A stretch of DNA of 64,000 nt. It comes from Diphasiastrum complanatum (lineage: Eukaryota; Streptophyta; Lycopodiopsida; Lycopodiales; Lycopodiaceae). Positions 32,858 to 44,193 of the stretch are shown here, one piece after another. Location of the stretch: positions 13,672,294 to 13,736,293 of the forward strand of contig CM055106.1 in NCBI GenBank assembly GCA_029204225.1, read 5' to 3'. Within the stretch, counting starts at the first letter, position 1. Every line of letters starts with the position of its first letter. The notes beneath the pieces are model-generated. The model was not told the origin of the DNA. It saw nothing but the letters and a program-made list of their open reading frames with translations, and did no database searches. Position numbers and translations under genes: made by a program.

Positions 32858-35800
32858 ATGGCTACAAATGGAGGCTACATGTTGGAAAGCAATGATAGGC
32901 TTACCTCCCTCAACTATTCTACTTGGAAAGTAAGGATGGAGTCTTTGCTTGAGATGAATGAGTTGATGGATATTGTTGTAGGTGTGGAGGAGAGACCTTT
33001 GGCACCTCAAGAACAATTGAGGTATGACAAGAGGGCAAAGAAAGCCCTTCACATGATCAAGATGAATGTGACAAATGAGCTTATCAAAGAGGTTGGTAAG
33101 TGCACATCATCTAGTGAAGCTTGGGAAGCCTTGAAGAAGGTTTATGAATCCAAGTCTACTTCTAGAGTGTTGACTTTAAGAAGGCAAATCTTTTCTTGTA
33201 TGCAAAAGAAGAGTGAGAGTGGACATGCTTTTGTTTTGAGAGTTAAAGCATTGAATGATGAGTTAGCATGCATTAATGATGGCATAAATAATGAGGAGCT
33301 TGTTCAAGTGATTCTCAATGGCTTGTTGGATGATCATGCTAATCTTGTTCAAAGTTATGCTATCCAAAAATGTTTACCAAGTGTTGGAGACTTGCAAGAG
33401 GTCTTGTTGGCTGAAGAATTCAGGTTGCAAGCAAGAGTGGGAGCATCTTCTACATCTCAAGGAGGAGAAGAGGAGGCAATGTTCTCTAAAGGCAAGTTCA
33501 AGGGCAAAGGTAAAAGCAATTGGTCTAAAGGGCAAGACCAAGGTGAGCACTCTACTTTTGGCAAAAAGAAGGATAGATCTAAGCTAAAATGTTTCTATTG
33601 TGGAGTCAAAGGGCATTTTGCTAGTGATTGTTTCAAGAAAAAGAGGGATCAAGGGGAAAAGCAAACCAATCTAACTATTGATGAGGGTGGGGATGAGCTT
33701 CTTTCAAATGATGCTTTTGTTATGTCATCTTGCTTGTTGGCTAATCATGGAGACATTGATCCTTGGTGGATTGATAGTGGAGCCACTTCTCATATGACAT
33801 ATCATAAAGAGTATTTTTCATCTTTAATGGCATTTGATGGTGATAGGAAGGTAATCTATACCGCAAATGATGGTGAGTGTACAATCAAGGGGATTGGCAC
33901 AATTCCTATTTCACTTTCTACAAATAGGAATATAGAATTGAAAGATGTTTTGCTCATTCCATCCATTACCAAGAACTTACTTAGTGTAAGCCAAATGCTT
34001 GACAAAGGATTCAAAGTTGAGTTTGATGGTGATGCTTGCTTGATCAAAAAGGGGTGTAGTATCATTGCAAAAGGGAAAAGGCAAGGGAAATTGTTCAAGC
34101 TTGATGCATGTGTTGTTGCTAACCAAGTTGGATGCATGGCAAATGAACAAATGTCAATTCAAGAGGTATGGCATAAAAGGATGGGACATCTCAACTACAA
34201 GGCCTTGGAGGTAATAGCCAAAAAGGAGGTAGTAAGGGGACTTCCCAAGTCTCTTACTTGCTTGAATCATGTTTGTGAAGAATGTGCTTTGTCTAAATCA
34301 CATAGATTGCCATATACTAGATCTATATCTAGATCTAAGATGCCTTTTTCTCTCTTGCATTCGGATATTCATGGTGTTACTACAATTAGCAATGGAGGTG
34401 CTAAGATGTATGTAACTTTCATTGATGATTTTAGTAGATTTTGTTGGGTTTATCTACTAAAGAGCAAGGATGAGGTGTTTGATGTGTTTGTCAAGTTCAA
34501 AGTTGCTATTGAGACTCAATTTACAACCAAAATCAAATGCTTGAGGAGCGACAATGGTGGTGAATACATTTCTAACAAATTCAAAGCCTTTTGCGATGAG
34601 CATGGGATCAAGAGGGAGTACACATGTCCAAGAACACCACAACAAAATGGAGTGGCCGAGAGGAAGAATAGAACCTTGTGTGAGAGTGCAAAGGCAATGA
34701 GATTGAATGCTAATCTTCCTAAACCTTTTTGGAGTGATGCTTTGTTGTGTGCAAATTTCCTATGCAATAGATGGCCAAGTGTTGTATTGGAAGGAAAAAC
34801 CCCTTTTGAAGCTTTGTTTGGTATGAAGCCTAATGTCAAGTTTCTAAGAACTTTTGGATGCATTTGCTACTTCAACATTACTCTTGATGATAGAACTAAG
34901 GAGGATCCATCTTCAAGAAAGGGCATTTTTGTTGGTTATAGTGAAGTAAGCAAAGCATATAGGATTTATGTTCCTTCAATCAAGAAAGTGTTCACAAGTA
35001 GGGATGTCATTTTTGATGAAGGTAACATTCCAAAAGTTGTTTCAAGTGATGATGGTGTTGTTGCAACTAATGTGCTTGATGACAATGGAGTTGATGACAC
35101 ATTGGATGTGGATGTTGAAGAAGCCTCTTCAAGTCAAATTCCAAGGAGAACTCCAAGGCATAAAGTGAAACCCTCAAGGCTCACTTATGATGGCAAAGGT
35201 AAGCAAGTGGTGGATGGATCCAACTATGCTTTCCTAACTTCTTTTGATGTACCTTCATGTGTAGATGAAGCAAGGCAAGAAGAGGAATGGATCCAAGCAA
35301 TGGATCTTGAGTTTGAAGCACTTATGAAGAACAACACATGGAGATTGGTGGAGCTTCCAAAGGGCAAAAGTGCAATTGGATGCAAATGGATCTTCAAGGT
35401 AAAGACAAATCAAGATGGATCTATCAACAAGTTGAAGGCAAGGTTGGTGGCTAAAGGTTATGCTCAAGAGCATGGCATTGACTATGAGGAAACCTTTGCA
35501 CCCGTGGCAAAGATGGTGAGCATAAGAGTAATCATTTCCCTTGCAACTCTTTATGGATGGGATCTTTGGCAATTAGACATTTCTAATGCTTTCTTGAATG
35601 GTGATCTTGAAGAGGAAGTCTACATGGAGCAACCCGAGAGCTATGTTTCTCATAGCAAGCCTAATCATGTGTGTTTTCTACAAAAAAGTTTGTATGGTCT
35701 TAAGCAAGCACCAAGGAGTTGGTATGCTAGGCTTAACTCTTTTCTACTTTCTCAAAACTTCACTATGAGTGAGTATGATCATTCACTTTACTTTAGAATT

Positions 35801-36808
35801 AGTGCTAATGATGTTACAATCCTTCTAATTTATGTGGATGACATTATTTTAAGTGGAGGGAACAAGGAAGATATAGAAGATATCAAGAAAGCACTAAAAA
35901 AGGAATTTGAAGTGCATGATCTTGGTCTTTTGAGCTATATCTTAGGAATAGAAGTAATTAGAACTTCTCAAATCACTTTTATTTCACAAGAGAAGTATGC
36001 TATTTCTATTCTCAATAGATTTCATATGGTAGATGCAAATCCTATTGATACACCTATGGAATCACATGTAAAGCTAACTATAAGAGGTAATGAAAGATCC
36101 TTCGAGGACATTACTCTCTATAGGAAGCTAATAGGTTCTCTTATATATCTAACCATCACAAGACCTGATTTATCTTATTGTGTTGGTAGATTAAGCCAAT
36201 TCATGCAAGATCCTAGCATAGAACATTGGAAACTAGGAAAGAGGATCTTGAGATACATCTCGGGAACAAAAGATTTTGGCATTGTTTATAGAGGCTCATC
36301 ACCTAACTTATTTGGTTTTTCAGATTCAGATTTTGCAGGAGACCTTATGGATAGAAAATCCATAAATGCACATGCTATTTTCATAGGTGATGGAGCTATC
36401 TCATGGATGTCGAAGAAACAAGCAACTATATCACTTTCTTCTAGTGAGGCCGAGTACAAAGCTTTGACATCATGCACAAAGGAGATGGTGTGGATCAAGA
36501 GGATGATTATGGAGCTTCATTTGCTGGATTTTTCAGAGAGTCCAATCATCTTTTGTGACAACCTTTCAGCCCAAAGTCTAGCAAGCAATCCGGTTTTCCA
36601 TGCAAGGAGCAAACATATCGAGGTGGCTTACCATTTTGTGAGAGAACAAGTGTTGGCAAAAGAGATCAAGCTTGAACATGTCCCATCAAAGGAATGTGTG
36701 GCTGATATCTTTACCAAAGCATTGGGAAAGGACTTATTTTTCAAGCATAGAACAAGTCTTGGTGTACTTTCTAAATCTATGCTAAAACTAGTTGAAGAGG
36801 GAGTGTGA
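32858..36808 (+). CDS. Gag-pol polyprotein of element E
   Basis: A single open frame of 1316 codons gives the full Copia order. Gag occupies about residues 1-240, with zinc knuckle CFYCGVKGHFASDC from Cys245. Protease WWIDSGATSHMT has catalytic Asp306. Pre-integrase WHKRMGHLNYKAL has His439. Integrase catalytic residues are Asp503, Asp565 and Glu601 (spacing 61 and 35). RT has YVDD with Asp994 and Asp995, and RNase H contains SDSDFAGD near 1156. The start ATG lies about 600 bp after the primer-binding site and matches the gag start of K. The TGA stop overlaps the first bases of the 3' LTR. No frameshift separates gag and pol, as is common in plant Copia, so protein ratios must be set some other way. 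It is the only intact polyprotein in the window. Confidence 0.97.
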   Translation: MATNGGYMLESNDRLTSLNYSTWKVRMESLLEMNELMDIVVGVEERPLAPQEQLRYDKRAKKALHMIKMNVTNELIKEVGKCTSSSEAWEALKKVYESKSTSRVLTLRRQIFSCMQKKSESGHAFVLRVKALNDELACINDGINNEELVQVILNGLLDDHANLVQSYAIQKCLPSVGDLQEVLLAEEFRLQARVGASSTSQGGEEEAMFSKGKFKGKGKSNWSKGQDQGEHSTFGKKKDRSKLKCFYCGVKGHFASDCFKKKRDQGEKQTNLTIDEGGDELLSNDAFVMSSCLLANHGDIDPWWIDSGATSHMTYHKEYFSSLMAFDGDRKVIYTANDGECTIKGIGTIPISLSTNRNIELKDVLLIPSITKNLLSVSQMLDKGFKVEFDGDACLIKKGCSIIAKGKRQGKLFKLDACVVANQVGCMANEQMSIQEVWHKRMGHLNYKALEVIAKKEVVRGLPKSLTCLNHVCEECALSKSHRLPYTRSISRSKMPFSLLHSDIHGVTTISNGGAKMYVTFIDDFSRFCWVYLLKSKDEVFDVFVKFKVAIETQFTTKIKCLRSDNGGEYISNKFKAFCDEHGIKREYTCPRTPQQNGVAERKNRTLCESAKAMRLNANLPKPFWSDALLCANFLCNRWPSVVLEGKTPFEALFGMKPNVKFLRTFGCICYFNITLDDRTKEDPSSRKGIFVGYSEVSKAYRIYVPSIKKVFTSRDVIFDEGNIPKVVSSDDGVVATNVLDDNGVDDTLDVDVEEASSSQIPRRTPRHKVKPSRLTYDGKGKQVVDGSNYAFLTSFDVPSCVDEARQEEEWIQAMDLEFEALMKNNTWRLVELPKGKSAIGCKWIFKVKTNQDGSINKLKARLVAKGYAQEHGIDYEETFAPVAKMVSIRVIISLATLYGWDLWQLDISNAFLNGDLEEEVYMEQPESYVSHSKPNHVCFLQKSLYGLKQAPRSWYARLNSFLLSQNFTMSEYDHSLYFRISANDVTILLIYVDDIILSGGNKEDIEDIKKALKKEFEVHDLGLLSYILGIEVIRTSQITFISQEKYAISILNRFHMVDANPIDTPMESHVKLTIRGNERSFEDITLYRKLIGSLIYLTITRPDLSYCVGRLSQFMQDPSIEHWKLGKRILRYISGTKDFGIVYRGSSPNLFGFSDSDFAGDLMDRKSINAHAIFIGDGAISWMSKKQATISLSSSEAEYKALTSCTKEMVWIKRMIMELHLLDFSESPIIFCDNLSAQSLASNPVFHARSKHIEVAYHFVREQVLAKEIKLEHVPSKECVADIFTKALGKDLFFKHRTSLGVLSKSMLKLVEEGV
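36791..36803 (+). other. Polypurine tract of element E
   Basis: GTTGAAGAGGGAG ends exactly at the 3' LTR. It would prime plus-strand DNA synthesis and is also the last coding part of pol. Confidence 0.85.
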
Positions 36809-37456
36809 AAAATTGTCAACTAGTAGTATTTTCCTAACTTGAGATTTTGTAGGCCTATGGCCAAATAAAAGTTAGAGATAGGTTCATACATGTATGTAGA
36901 GGCCCAAAGTATGTGTACACTACTTTTGAGGTCACATTAATTAGAGGAGGTCGAGTGTGGAGCTCTTCTATTGGCTCATAATTTGGTGCATTCCTATTTG
37001 ACCAAATTTCTAGGTAGATGGGTGAATCCTATTGGACCCCAATTTTAGCCTATCATAAGACAAGTGGCCAAGAGGCACTATGGCTGCTATAAATAGCCAT
37101 CTCCACGAGTATGTACACATCTCATTTTCATTCTATTGAATGAATGTTATGCTCTTTGAAGATCCATCTTCTTCTCTCTCACTTTTTTGTTCATATCTTG
37201 CATTCTAGCCACTAGAATTGTGATTTCTTTGTTGCTATGGCTTCACACGTGTGAAATGCAGGTTGTAGGCTCAGAAGTACGGACAGGGACAGCAAGTTTC
37301 TGTTTGTGGAAGCTTATGATCAGATCTTGATGTTTAGTTGATGTTTAGTATGCTTAACATCACAATTTCTATCATTTTTTCAATCTAGATGTGCATAACT
37401 TCCATGGCCAAGATCTTTATGAAACTTTAGCATCTTTTGGATCTGAGTTTTTCACA
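36804..37456 (+). repeat. 3' LTR of element E
   Basis: Same length and, apart from one base, the same sequence as the 5' LTR; followed by CGTTA. Confidence 0.97.
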
Positions 37457-37461
37457 CGTTA

Positions 37462-40400
37462 TTCACTGTGTGGACAGCCATTTGGTGCAACGGGGCTTGC
37501 ATGGCTATGCAAAGAGTAGTGATAGAGAGCCATAGGAATTTACAGGAGCAGATTGGGTGGAAATTTGAGAAAATTGCAGAATCTTCAGATTCTATGAGCT
37601 ATTGAAGACTTTCTCATAAAAGCGGATCATTAGCGGACAATTGGACACCAATCAAATAACTGTAAATTTGATCACTGAGCTAGAGGAAGGGCGACCTCAG
37701 TCAGATGATAAGCTGCAAGAGAAACCACAAAGAAATGTGGAGAAATGGCCTAGAATTTTGTTGTTTCTTATAGCTAGGGTTTTCATAAAGAAAACTGAAG
37801 ATCTCTCTCTATACAGAAGGTTTTCTTACCTATAATGAGCTGAAGGTAGGCACCCTATCCATGCGAATCTGGTTGCAAACAGCCGTGGGCGGCCGTGGAA
37901 CATTGGAAGAGTTGGAATGATCTGAACCTGACAGCCATTATTGGAAGAAGCCATAGCTAGGAAGCTTGAGGAGGAGAGAGAAGGAATGTCACGAGGAGGG
38001 TCGCATGCGGCCAACACGACCAGGTGCTTAGTGCACGAAAGGTCCCAGCGGCCATAGAAAGTTGTTTCAGTGCGCAGATGGATGCATAGCCACATGATCT
38101 GACCTTCAAAGAATCAACGGTCAAGATCGGATGCTCGGAGAGCTACAGGGACCGTAAGATGTGAAGTGGTCGTTGGATGCTAGTTGAAAGGGCCCATGAA
38201 GAGTTGAAGGCCAAAGGTGAAAATTATTCATTAAAAATTTTCACATGAAAGGGCTTGAAGGGACCCAAAGGCCACAAATTGACATTCTTTATTAAAAATC
38301 TTCATAACGAAGAAACAGTTCATTTTTGCAAGACAAAATGGTTTTGGGGCTCACTATAGCTAGAAGGCACATTTTTTGGCCATCCTTGGGCCAAAATGGC
38401 CCCTAAAACTGGCTGCTCAGAGCCAGCGGATAGAGCAACATCACAAAGTATAAAGAAAGGTGTTTTGGGGAGTTTTCATTACCATTCTATCGAGCAGAAT
38501 GTGGGTGACCTAGTGATGGGCTACATTCGCTATTTGGGTACCGTAGGGCAAAATTCGGGGCAATTTTTGGCTAGTGAAACTTGCTACAGGGCAGTACAAT
38601 GAGGCATTATCACTTCTAAATCATTGTTACTTACTCCTGACAGGGTAACAAGGTGTTTGGAGGCAGTAAATGCAATATGGGTTGAATGGTAGCAGAATTG
38701 TGTGGAGAAAGCCAGTATTGGCGATGGAAGTGCAGTTTGGCGGCGTGACTACTCATCATTGGTGAAAACTTTGAGAGGGCAAGCAATCATAGGTGAGAGT
38801 ATGCCAGTTACAAGTGAAAAATTCTTGTGATCAGGTTCAACTTTTGGAGTTCGAACCAACCAACGTCAAGTGGCATTTTGGAGGAATGCTCTCACAGGTA
38901 TGATCGGTAGTGGCATTGTCGAGTCAGGTGATAGCTGCATTGACACATGCATTTGTAGCTTGGAAATTTCTTGTTTGGAGGGAAATATGGGCTAGCTTGG
39001 AGGTACACACATTTTGGCAGTCACAGGTGGTGCCAGTTGGAAGTCATTGGGCAAGATAGAGGACTTGCTTTGGACGAGCTGTGTGTGGGACACGCAGAGG
39101 ATGAAGAATGGGTCAATAATCACACTTTGGATGCTCTTGATGAGTGGTGAGTGTGATGATTTTGCGGTTTTGCAGTCGGTAAGTCAATTTTGATCAAGTC
39201 ATTGTAGCTGTGGAGCAGTGTATTAGGTTTGTCATTGGAGAGATACATTTCAACTACCAGTTTGGGTAAGTCAAGCCAATTTGCCATATCAATATTGCAT
39301 TAGGGATGCAGATTCCAGTGATGACAGGGTGCAGATCATTTGGTTTGGGCCATGGAAGATCTCACAGGGTCAGTTGGAGGGATATTGGCATGCACAGTCA
39401 TGTGAGGGACTTGATGGTGGCCTTGGAGTTCACATCTCAGTGTATTCTCAGGGAGTGGTTTGGAACCATTCACAGGAGTAGCTTTGAGCTAGTTTGGGGG
39501 AATACAGGTGGGCACTACAGGGTAGATGCTCAGATCTTTGTGATCTGGGATGGCATTGAAATACCTGGTAGGGATAGCACTGTAGAATGACATGGGATGA
39601 TCATCAGGGGACAGCTATTTCAGATTGGACTTGAGTCATCTGATGGACAGGACTTACAGGTGCGATTCATGATGGAATCAGGACGCTGCAAATGCAAATG
39701 GACAAAGCGTGAAGCTTTGAGCTAGGTTGGAGAGCTGATGGAGATTGCACGGGGTGTGATCGGAGGGCAAACACTATGGTGAGTGTTTTGCTAGCGATCT
39801 ACTGCAGGGGACACTGATGGTGAGGACTTCATGGTATGCTCATTTGGGAGTACAGGATGGCATTACAGCAGGGGGCCAGTTTTGGACATTGGCATCGATG
39901 GGGAGGCATCTACCATCACAGGCATGGATGAACTTACATGGGATGTAGGACAGGTAGATCATCATCAGTATCTCTGGAAGATAGGCGAGCTACTCAGGTA
40001 TAACATATGGTGAGGTTTGTGTACATTCATTCATTGAGTCCTTGGTAGACTCTTGTGCTTAGTGCTTGGAGAATGGATGGGGATCAGCTTTAAGGACTTA
40101 TTGGACAGTTGGATATGCTTGGACGTGAGAGCATATTGGTACAGGTGCAGGCCATGGTTGAGGACCTGATTTGGTGACCAGTGGTGTAGCAGCGGATCTA
40201 CAAGTGGCACAGATGTTGGTACGACAGGATACCACTTATGGGCAGGCCTTGGTCATGTATTTGATGTTTTATCATTCATGTTGGTTTGCATGAGTGTGTG
40301 TGGGCTTGCATGTTACCTTATCATAGGAGTCTAGATTTGGGTCGGAGTTGTATGTGGTTGTGCATTTGCTATAGTGAAACAAAGTAGTCATTCATGCTCA

Positions 40401-40847
40401 TTGACTTGTCATTGTCTACTAGCTGTCTATCTAGTGAGGGTATAATCTTATGGTGGCAGTAAGATTTTCTCAGGTTGAGCCTCAGTCGCTCATTTATGTC
40501 AGCTTTACAGGTTCGTACTTGTAAGTGTCTGATAGGATGTTAGCCTAGCTAGATGGAGGATGTAAGTCTCATGGTGGCAGTGGGATTTCCTCAGTTTGAG
40601 CCATGTCGCTCATGTGGTCCAACTTGTGGTCAGGTCGGATTGGGGACGAGTCAATTGGTCGAGAGTATGGTAGACTCTCTGTATGAGCATTGTGTTTGCA
40701 TGATACTTTGTGAGTCAAACCTGGTGGTTTGTTGGTCTGCTTGAGTGTGAGTCAAGTACAGAGTAGCAGGATATGCATGACATCTTTTGGACACTCCAGA
40801 CATTGCTACAAATTATTGTTTTTCACTCTTATCACTTTTGAGCTTAA
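37462..40847 (+). other. Internal region of element D, non-coding
   Basis: About 3.4 kb with only short open frames (longest about 90 codons), none with a recognisable motif. It is more G-rich than its surroundings. The part near 37970-38290 resembles the leader of element A. Near 40850 a purine-containing stretch (TTAAGGGACAGAG) precedes the 3' LTR. Confidence 0.6.
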
Positions 40848-41326
40848 GGGACAGAGCTAGAAATCAGTTTTGATCTGATTCATGATTATAAGCTTCAAAT
40901 GTGATACTTTAATAAATGTACAGTTAGTCAGTTTACTATTTTCAGTAGTGATCGGGACGTGACCCACTATTGTCATATCAGCGGGCACTGATCCCGTAGC
41001 CGGCAACTTGGGTTAGCCGAATAGCCACACGTAGGAAGAAATTAGCCTGTATAGTGATTTTGAGTTCATTATGCTATACTCAGGGGCATGTCCTGGGTTT
41101 GACAGTATATGTGGCCATATTGGGCCTAGCTCTAGTTTGGTAGGTGGTAGGCTAGTTTAGTGACACCTGTTGAGCCCATGTAGTTTGGGGCTTTGCTATA
41201 TGTACAGTGTTTCTTCATAATAGACTTAACTTTTGCTGTGCCATCTTTGAGAGGTTGTGAGGAGTGGCTATGGTGATTGATTTATGTGATCTGCATACTG
41301 CACTAGATCCTATCGGAATTTCAACT
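40848..41326 (+). repeat. 3' LTR of element D
   Basis: Matches 30854-31323 from TAGAAATCAG to GGAATTTCAACT with scattered substitutions, then meets the third leader repeat of element C. Confidence 0.85.
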
Positions 41327-41937
41327 CAGACAATATCGGACTGGAGCATGGATGTACGATTGCTCGGGTTTCTCTTCAGCTAGCGCGCTTGGATCCGATA
41401 TTGGTATGAAAAAAAGAGAGAATATAAGAACTTTCAGAGGGAATATTCCATATTTCCTACTTCGGCGCGGCGGCTACGCCACCTCCCCTTTGCTTAGATT
41501 TCGAAACGAGTGATTGTTCAAATAGACAGATATCAGTAATGTGAAAGGTATAAAGCCTCACGGCTCTAAGTGGCAGTACTAGACACTGTCTGGTGTGATT
41601 TGCAGTATCCCAAACAAACAAATGAGAGATTTCTTGGCACAACTCTCTGACAAATGACACTTTTCACAAAGACTAAAAAAAAATATTGTAAAACTTTTCC
41701 CACTCAACAAATTTTCAATCTGTTTGATGCTACCCGAGCCTTTCCAATGCCTCCGGGACTGTGTCTTCGTTCCCCACTAATAACTGTGAGCTCCAAGACC
41801 TGCAAAGTACATCAAAAAGGATTTCTTCCAACCGTTTTTGTCTCTCCAAGCTTTCACTTCCTGTGAAGGACTTTCTCACTTCGTTGTGGAGCTTGTGACA
41901 AGCTGTATCCACTGATCAGGCATTCAAGACTATCATA
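41327..41937 (-). other. 5' leader of element C, right part
   Basis: Contains the third copy of the C leader repeat (near 41334-41407) and an unassigned stretch up to the primer-binding site. The short open frames at 41457-41912 show no domain. Confidence 0.5.
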
Positions 41938-41949
41938 GCTCTAATACCA
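41938..41949 (-). other. Primer-binding site of element C
   Basis: Minus-strand TGGTATTAGAGC directly abuts the right LTR. Confidence 0.8.
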
Positions 41950-42213
41950 TGTTAACAATCAGAAATGCAACATCAAGTATTCACCATAAGCAATCACCAA
42001 GTAGGGAGACGGAAGAAGAACACGCAATATCACTCTATCACACTAACACATATTGAATGTAAAATGTACATATAGACCCTGAACCTTGATAGAGAGGGAG
42101 AACCTAGGGGTAGACTACTAGACTAGCCTACGGCTAGTTACAGCTAGTAATAAAATACATCGTAAAAAGTAACTAGGAAGTGTAACAATGAAGTTTATCA
42201 TTGATTTCTAACA
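41950..42213 (-). repeat. 5' LTR of element C
   Basis: On the minus strand it runs TGTTAGAAATC to GATTGTTAACA with canonical TG...CA ends. Same length as the left copy. Confidence 0.9.
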
Positions 42214-42539
42214 ATAAGTGAAAATTACAATTTTATCATGAAATTTTAAACATGTAACTACTTTCATAAGTTTGTATATAAAAAAGCTTAATACTAATCA
42301 TATTTGTACATTGATCAAATCAATGGGCAAAATATTGGGCAAGTTTAGCTGAGAAACAATGTCAAATCAAAGGAGCAACAAGAAAAATGACAACGTTGCA
42401 TGTGGAGTCAACAAGTGAACATTGACAAGTGAATTTTTTTTCCTCGAAAAAACTACCATAGATTAGGAAATTTATACAAAGTACATGCTGGAAATAAAAT
42501 TACAGAAATGAAAAAATTTGAACCTCTCAAAAGAGAAGC
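42214..42539. other. Intron sequence or LINE 3' end
   Basis: No coding capacity. A short A run on the minus strand near 42430-42450 could be the old poly(A) tail of the adjacent LINE remnant. Confidence 0.35.
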
Positions 42540-43954
42540 AGGGGGGAGATACAAAAGTCACCACTCCCAAATTCTTTGCTATTTCTATCTAGCTAGATGT
42601 TTAATGCTGCCAAAAAGCATTAGTCTTAGCATCCTCAAAAGTGATATCGTTCAGTAGTAAATCTATGTGGCTGAACCTCTTGAATCTGACATGGAAGCAC
42701 ACAATAAAGAGGCCAGTCACTAATTTCCAAAGAGGAGCATAACAACGAAAGAACAGGTGGATCACATCTTCAACAAATATTTTGCATTTAGTTCAGACGA
42801 GCGATACTTCACCTCTATAACAGGCATGTACAAGAAGAGAATGTTGGAGAATCCTAAGAGAAAAAATAAGTTTTCCATTCTTGATAATGTGAGTACAACA
42901 AAATCTGGTCTTCCAAAGGAGGGGGAGTCAGAGAGGGACCATTTGGAGTCGAACCAGGAGAAGGTGAGGCTCCTTGGTGGCAGAAAAAAGAGGAGTAAAA
43001 AATCTTGCACGACTTATCAAAGGCCTTAAAAAACCATTTTTTTTCATAGTCAGAGGATAACGAGGTGGTGAAAGAGCCAAGATCACCATGGGAGAAAGCG
43101 TAGGTGAGAAATTTGGATTCCCTAGTGGAGAGGCCAAGATCAGTTTTGAGACGAGAAAGGCTAAGGGAGTAAATAGAATCCATAATGTTAGCCTAGGTGA
43201 CAAAGCCTTTCCGACTTAGATTGCAAAAAAGTCTCCCTTCAATCAAGGCCAAAGGCTTAGAGTTTAAGGTAATAGCTTTAGAGAACCATAAGGACTCCAA
43301 GGGGGAAATGGAATTGTCTCCATTCTAGAAGGTAAGCTCATGCATAGAGAGTAAAACTCTGGAAATTGATTTGAAGAAGGGAGGAAGGGACAAAGTAAGA
43401 CAATAGTGGAAATGAGTGAAGTCAAGTAAACAAGAGATATTCCCCTCAAATGAAGAAAAATAAGGGAGAATAGCCATCATCATAAGGGCCCAAGGCTGAA
43501 GGCAGATAAAATTGAAGTGAGCACACCTGAAGAGAAGAGAGAGAGAGAGAGGTAGTAGTGGGGTAAGAAGCCCAAACCCCCCTACTTTCTTAGGAGCAAT
43601 ACAAATATCCTAGTTCGGGAGGCTAGGACCATTGTTCCAAAGAAACTTCCTGAAAATCTTAGCAATGGAAAGGGATAATGAGGGAGGGAGAAACCAAAGG
43701 AAAAAAAAAAAGTGGGTGAAGTAAGAGGAGATAATATTCTTGAGAACAATGAGTCTAGTTGAGAAGGAAAGGTCCGATGAGTTCCAGATCAAAACTTTGG
43801 ATCTAATTCTCTCTAAAATCCAATTGAAGTATTCTCTATTGGGACAGAGAGGCTCCAAGCGAGAAACCTAGGTATCTGAAGAGAGTGCCATGGGGAAGGA
43901 CATTGAAACCCAGATGAAGACACCAATCAGAAGGAACCTCATGAGAGAGAACAA
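42540..43954 (-). pseudogene. LINE (L1-type) ORF2 C-terminal remnant
   Basis: The minus-strand frame near 43858-43610 reads LIWNSSDLSFSTRLIVLKNI, then LSIAKIFRKFLWNNG. This matches the post-RT segment of plant L1 ORF2 (W....LS..GR..LIK.VL...P.Y and FLW). Further left, pieces resemble the zinc-binding end of the protein. Stops and frameshifts abound. The RT core of the same element lies at 47678-48110, separated by element I. Confidence 0.75.
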
Positions 43955-44181
43955 TGTGAATAATTGCCAAAAATTGGCAAATCTAGCTTTATCAAAAACC
44001 ATGTAGTATAATGTGGTCTTTGATCTTGTTTATTGATTATCCATACTTGTTATGTGTCAAACTGCTAGTCTAGATCAAGATTTATTGTCTAGTTTTTTGA
44101 TGCATTGTTAAGCAAGCAGATAATCTCTCTTGTGGATCTTCTAAGATCCATTTTTTGTACTTAAAGTATTGTACTTTCACA
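43955..44181 (+). repeat. 5' LTR of element I, shortened
   Basis: Starts TGTGAATAATTGCC, like the G LTR (TGTGAAAAATTGCC), follows it to about CCATGTAG, then jumps to the last about 170 bp of the LTR. An internal deletion of about 460 bp is inferred. Confidence 0.85.
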
Positions 44182-44193
44182 TGGTATCAAAGC
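44182..44193 (+). other. Primer-binding site of element I
   Basis: TGGTATCAAAGC directly after the LTR, one base from consensus. Confidence 0.85.

Larger units (their letters stand above)
31596..37456 (+). mobile_element. Intact Copia element E nested in D
   Basis: 5861 bp with two 653-bp LTRs that differ at one position by eye (CTCCTAATT against CTCATAATT). It has the target-site duplication CGTTA (31591-31595 and 37457-37461), a consensus primer-binding site, a polypurine tract and one uninterrupted 1316-codon gag-pol frame. All catalytic motifs are present. It entered the leader of D. The single LTR mismatch points to recent insertion; the element looks capable of being autonomous. Confidence 0.97.
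30846..41326 (+). mobile_element. Non-coding LTR element D nested in C
   Basis: LTRs of about 478 bp (30846-31323 and 40848-41326) flank about 3.7 kb of internal DNA without Copia domains, once element E is subtracted. A consensus primer-binding site follows the left LTR. This fits a large non-autonomous derivative (LARD-like). LTR copies differ at roughly twenty positions by eye. The start of the LTR and the target-site duplication are uncertain (CAGTA on the left, CAGAC on the right). Confidence 0.8.
26813..42213 (-). mobile_element. Copia element C, host of nested D and E
   Basis: Two 264-bp LTRs (26813-27076 and 41950-42213) bracket one minus-strand Copia element. Its leader is interrupted from about 30846 to 41326 by element D, which in turn carries E. 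Without these, C is about 4.9 kb. The outermost bases of the left LTR are mutated (TTAATG instead of TTAACA), and no clear target-site duplication was seen. It lacks the RT active site, so it is dead. Confidence 0.9.

Noticed and set aside
37641-40744. Several 60-94-codon open frames in the interior of element D
   Set aside because: No motif, no overlap with expected gag or pol order, and lengths expected by chance.
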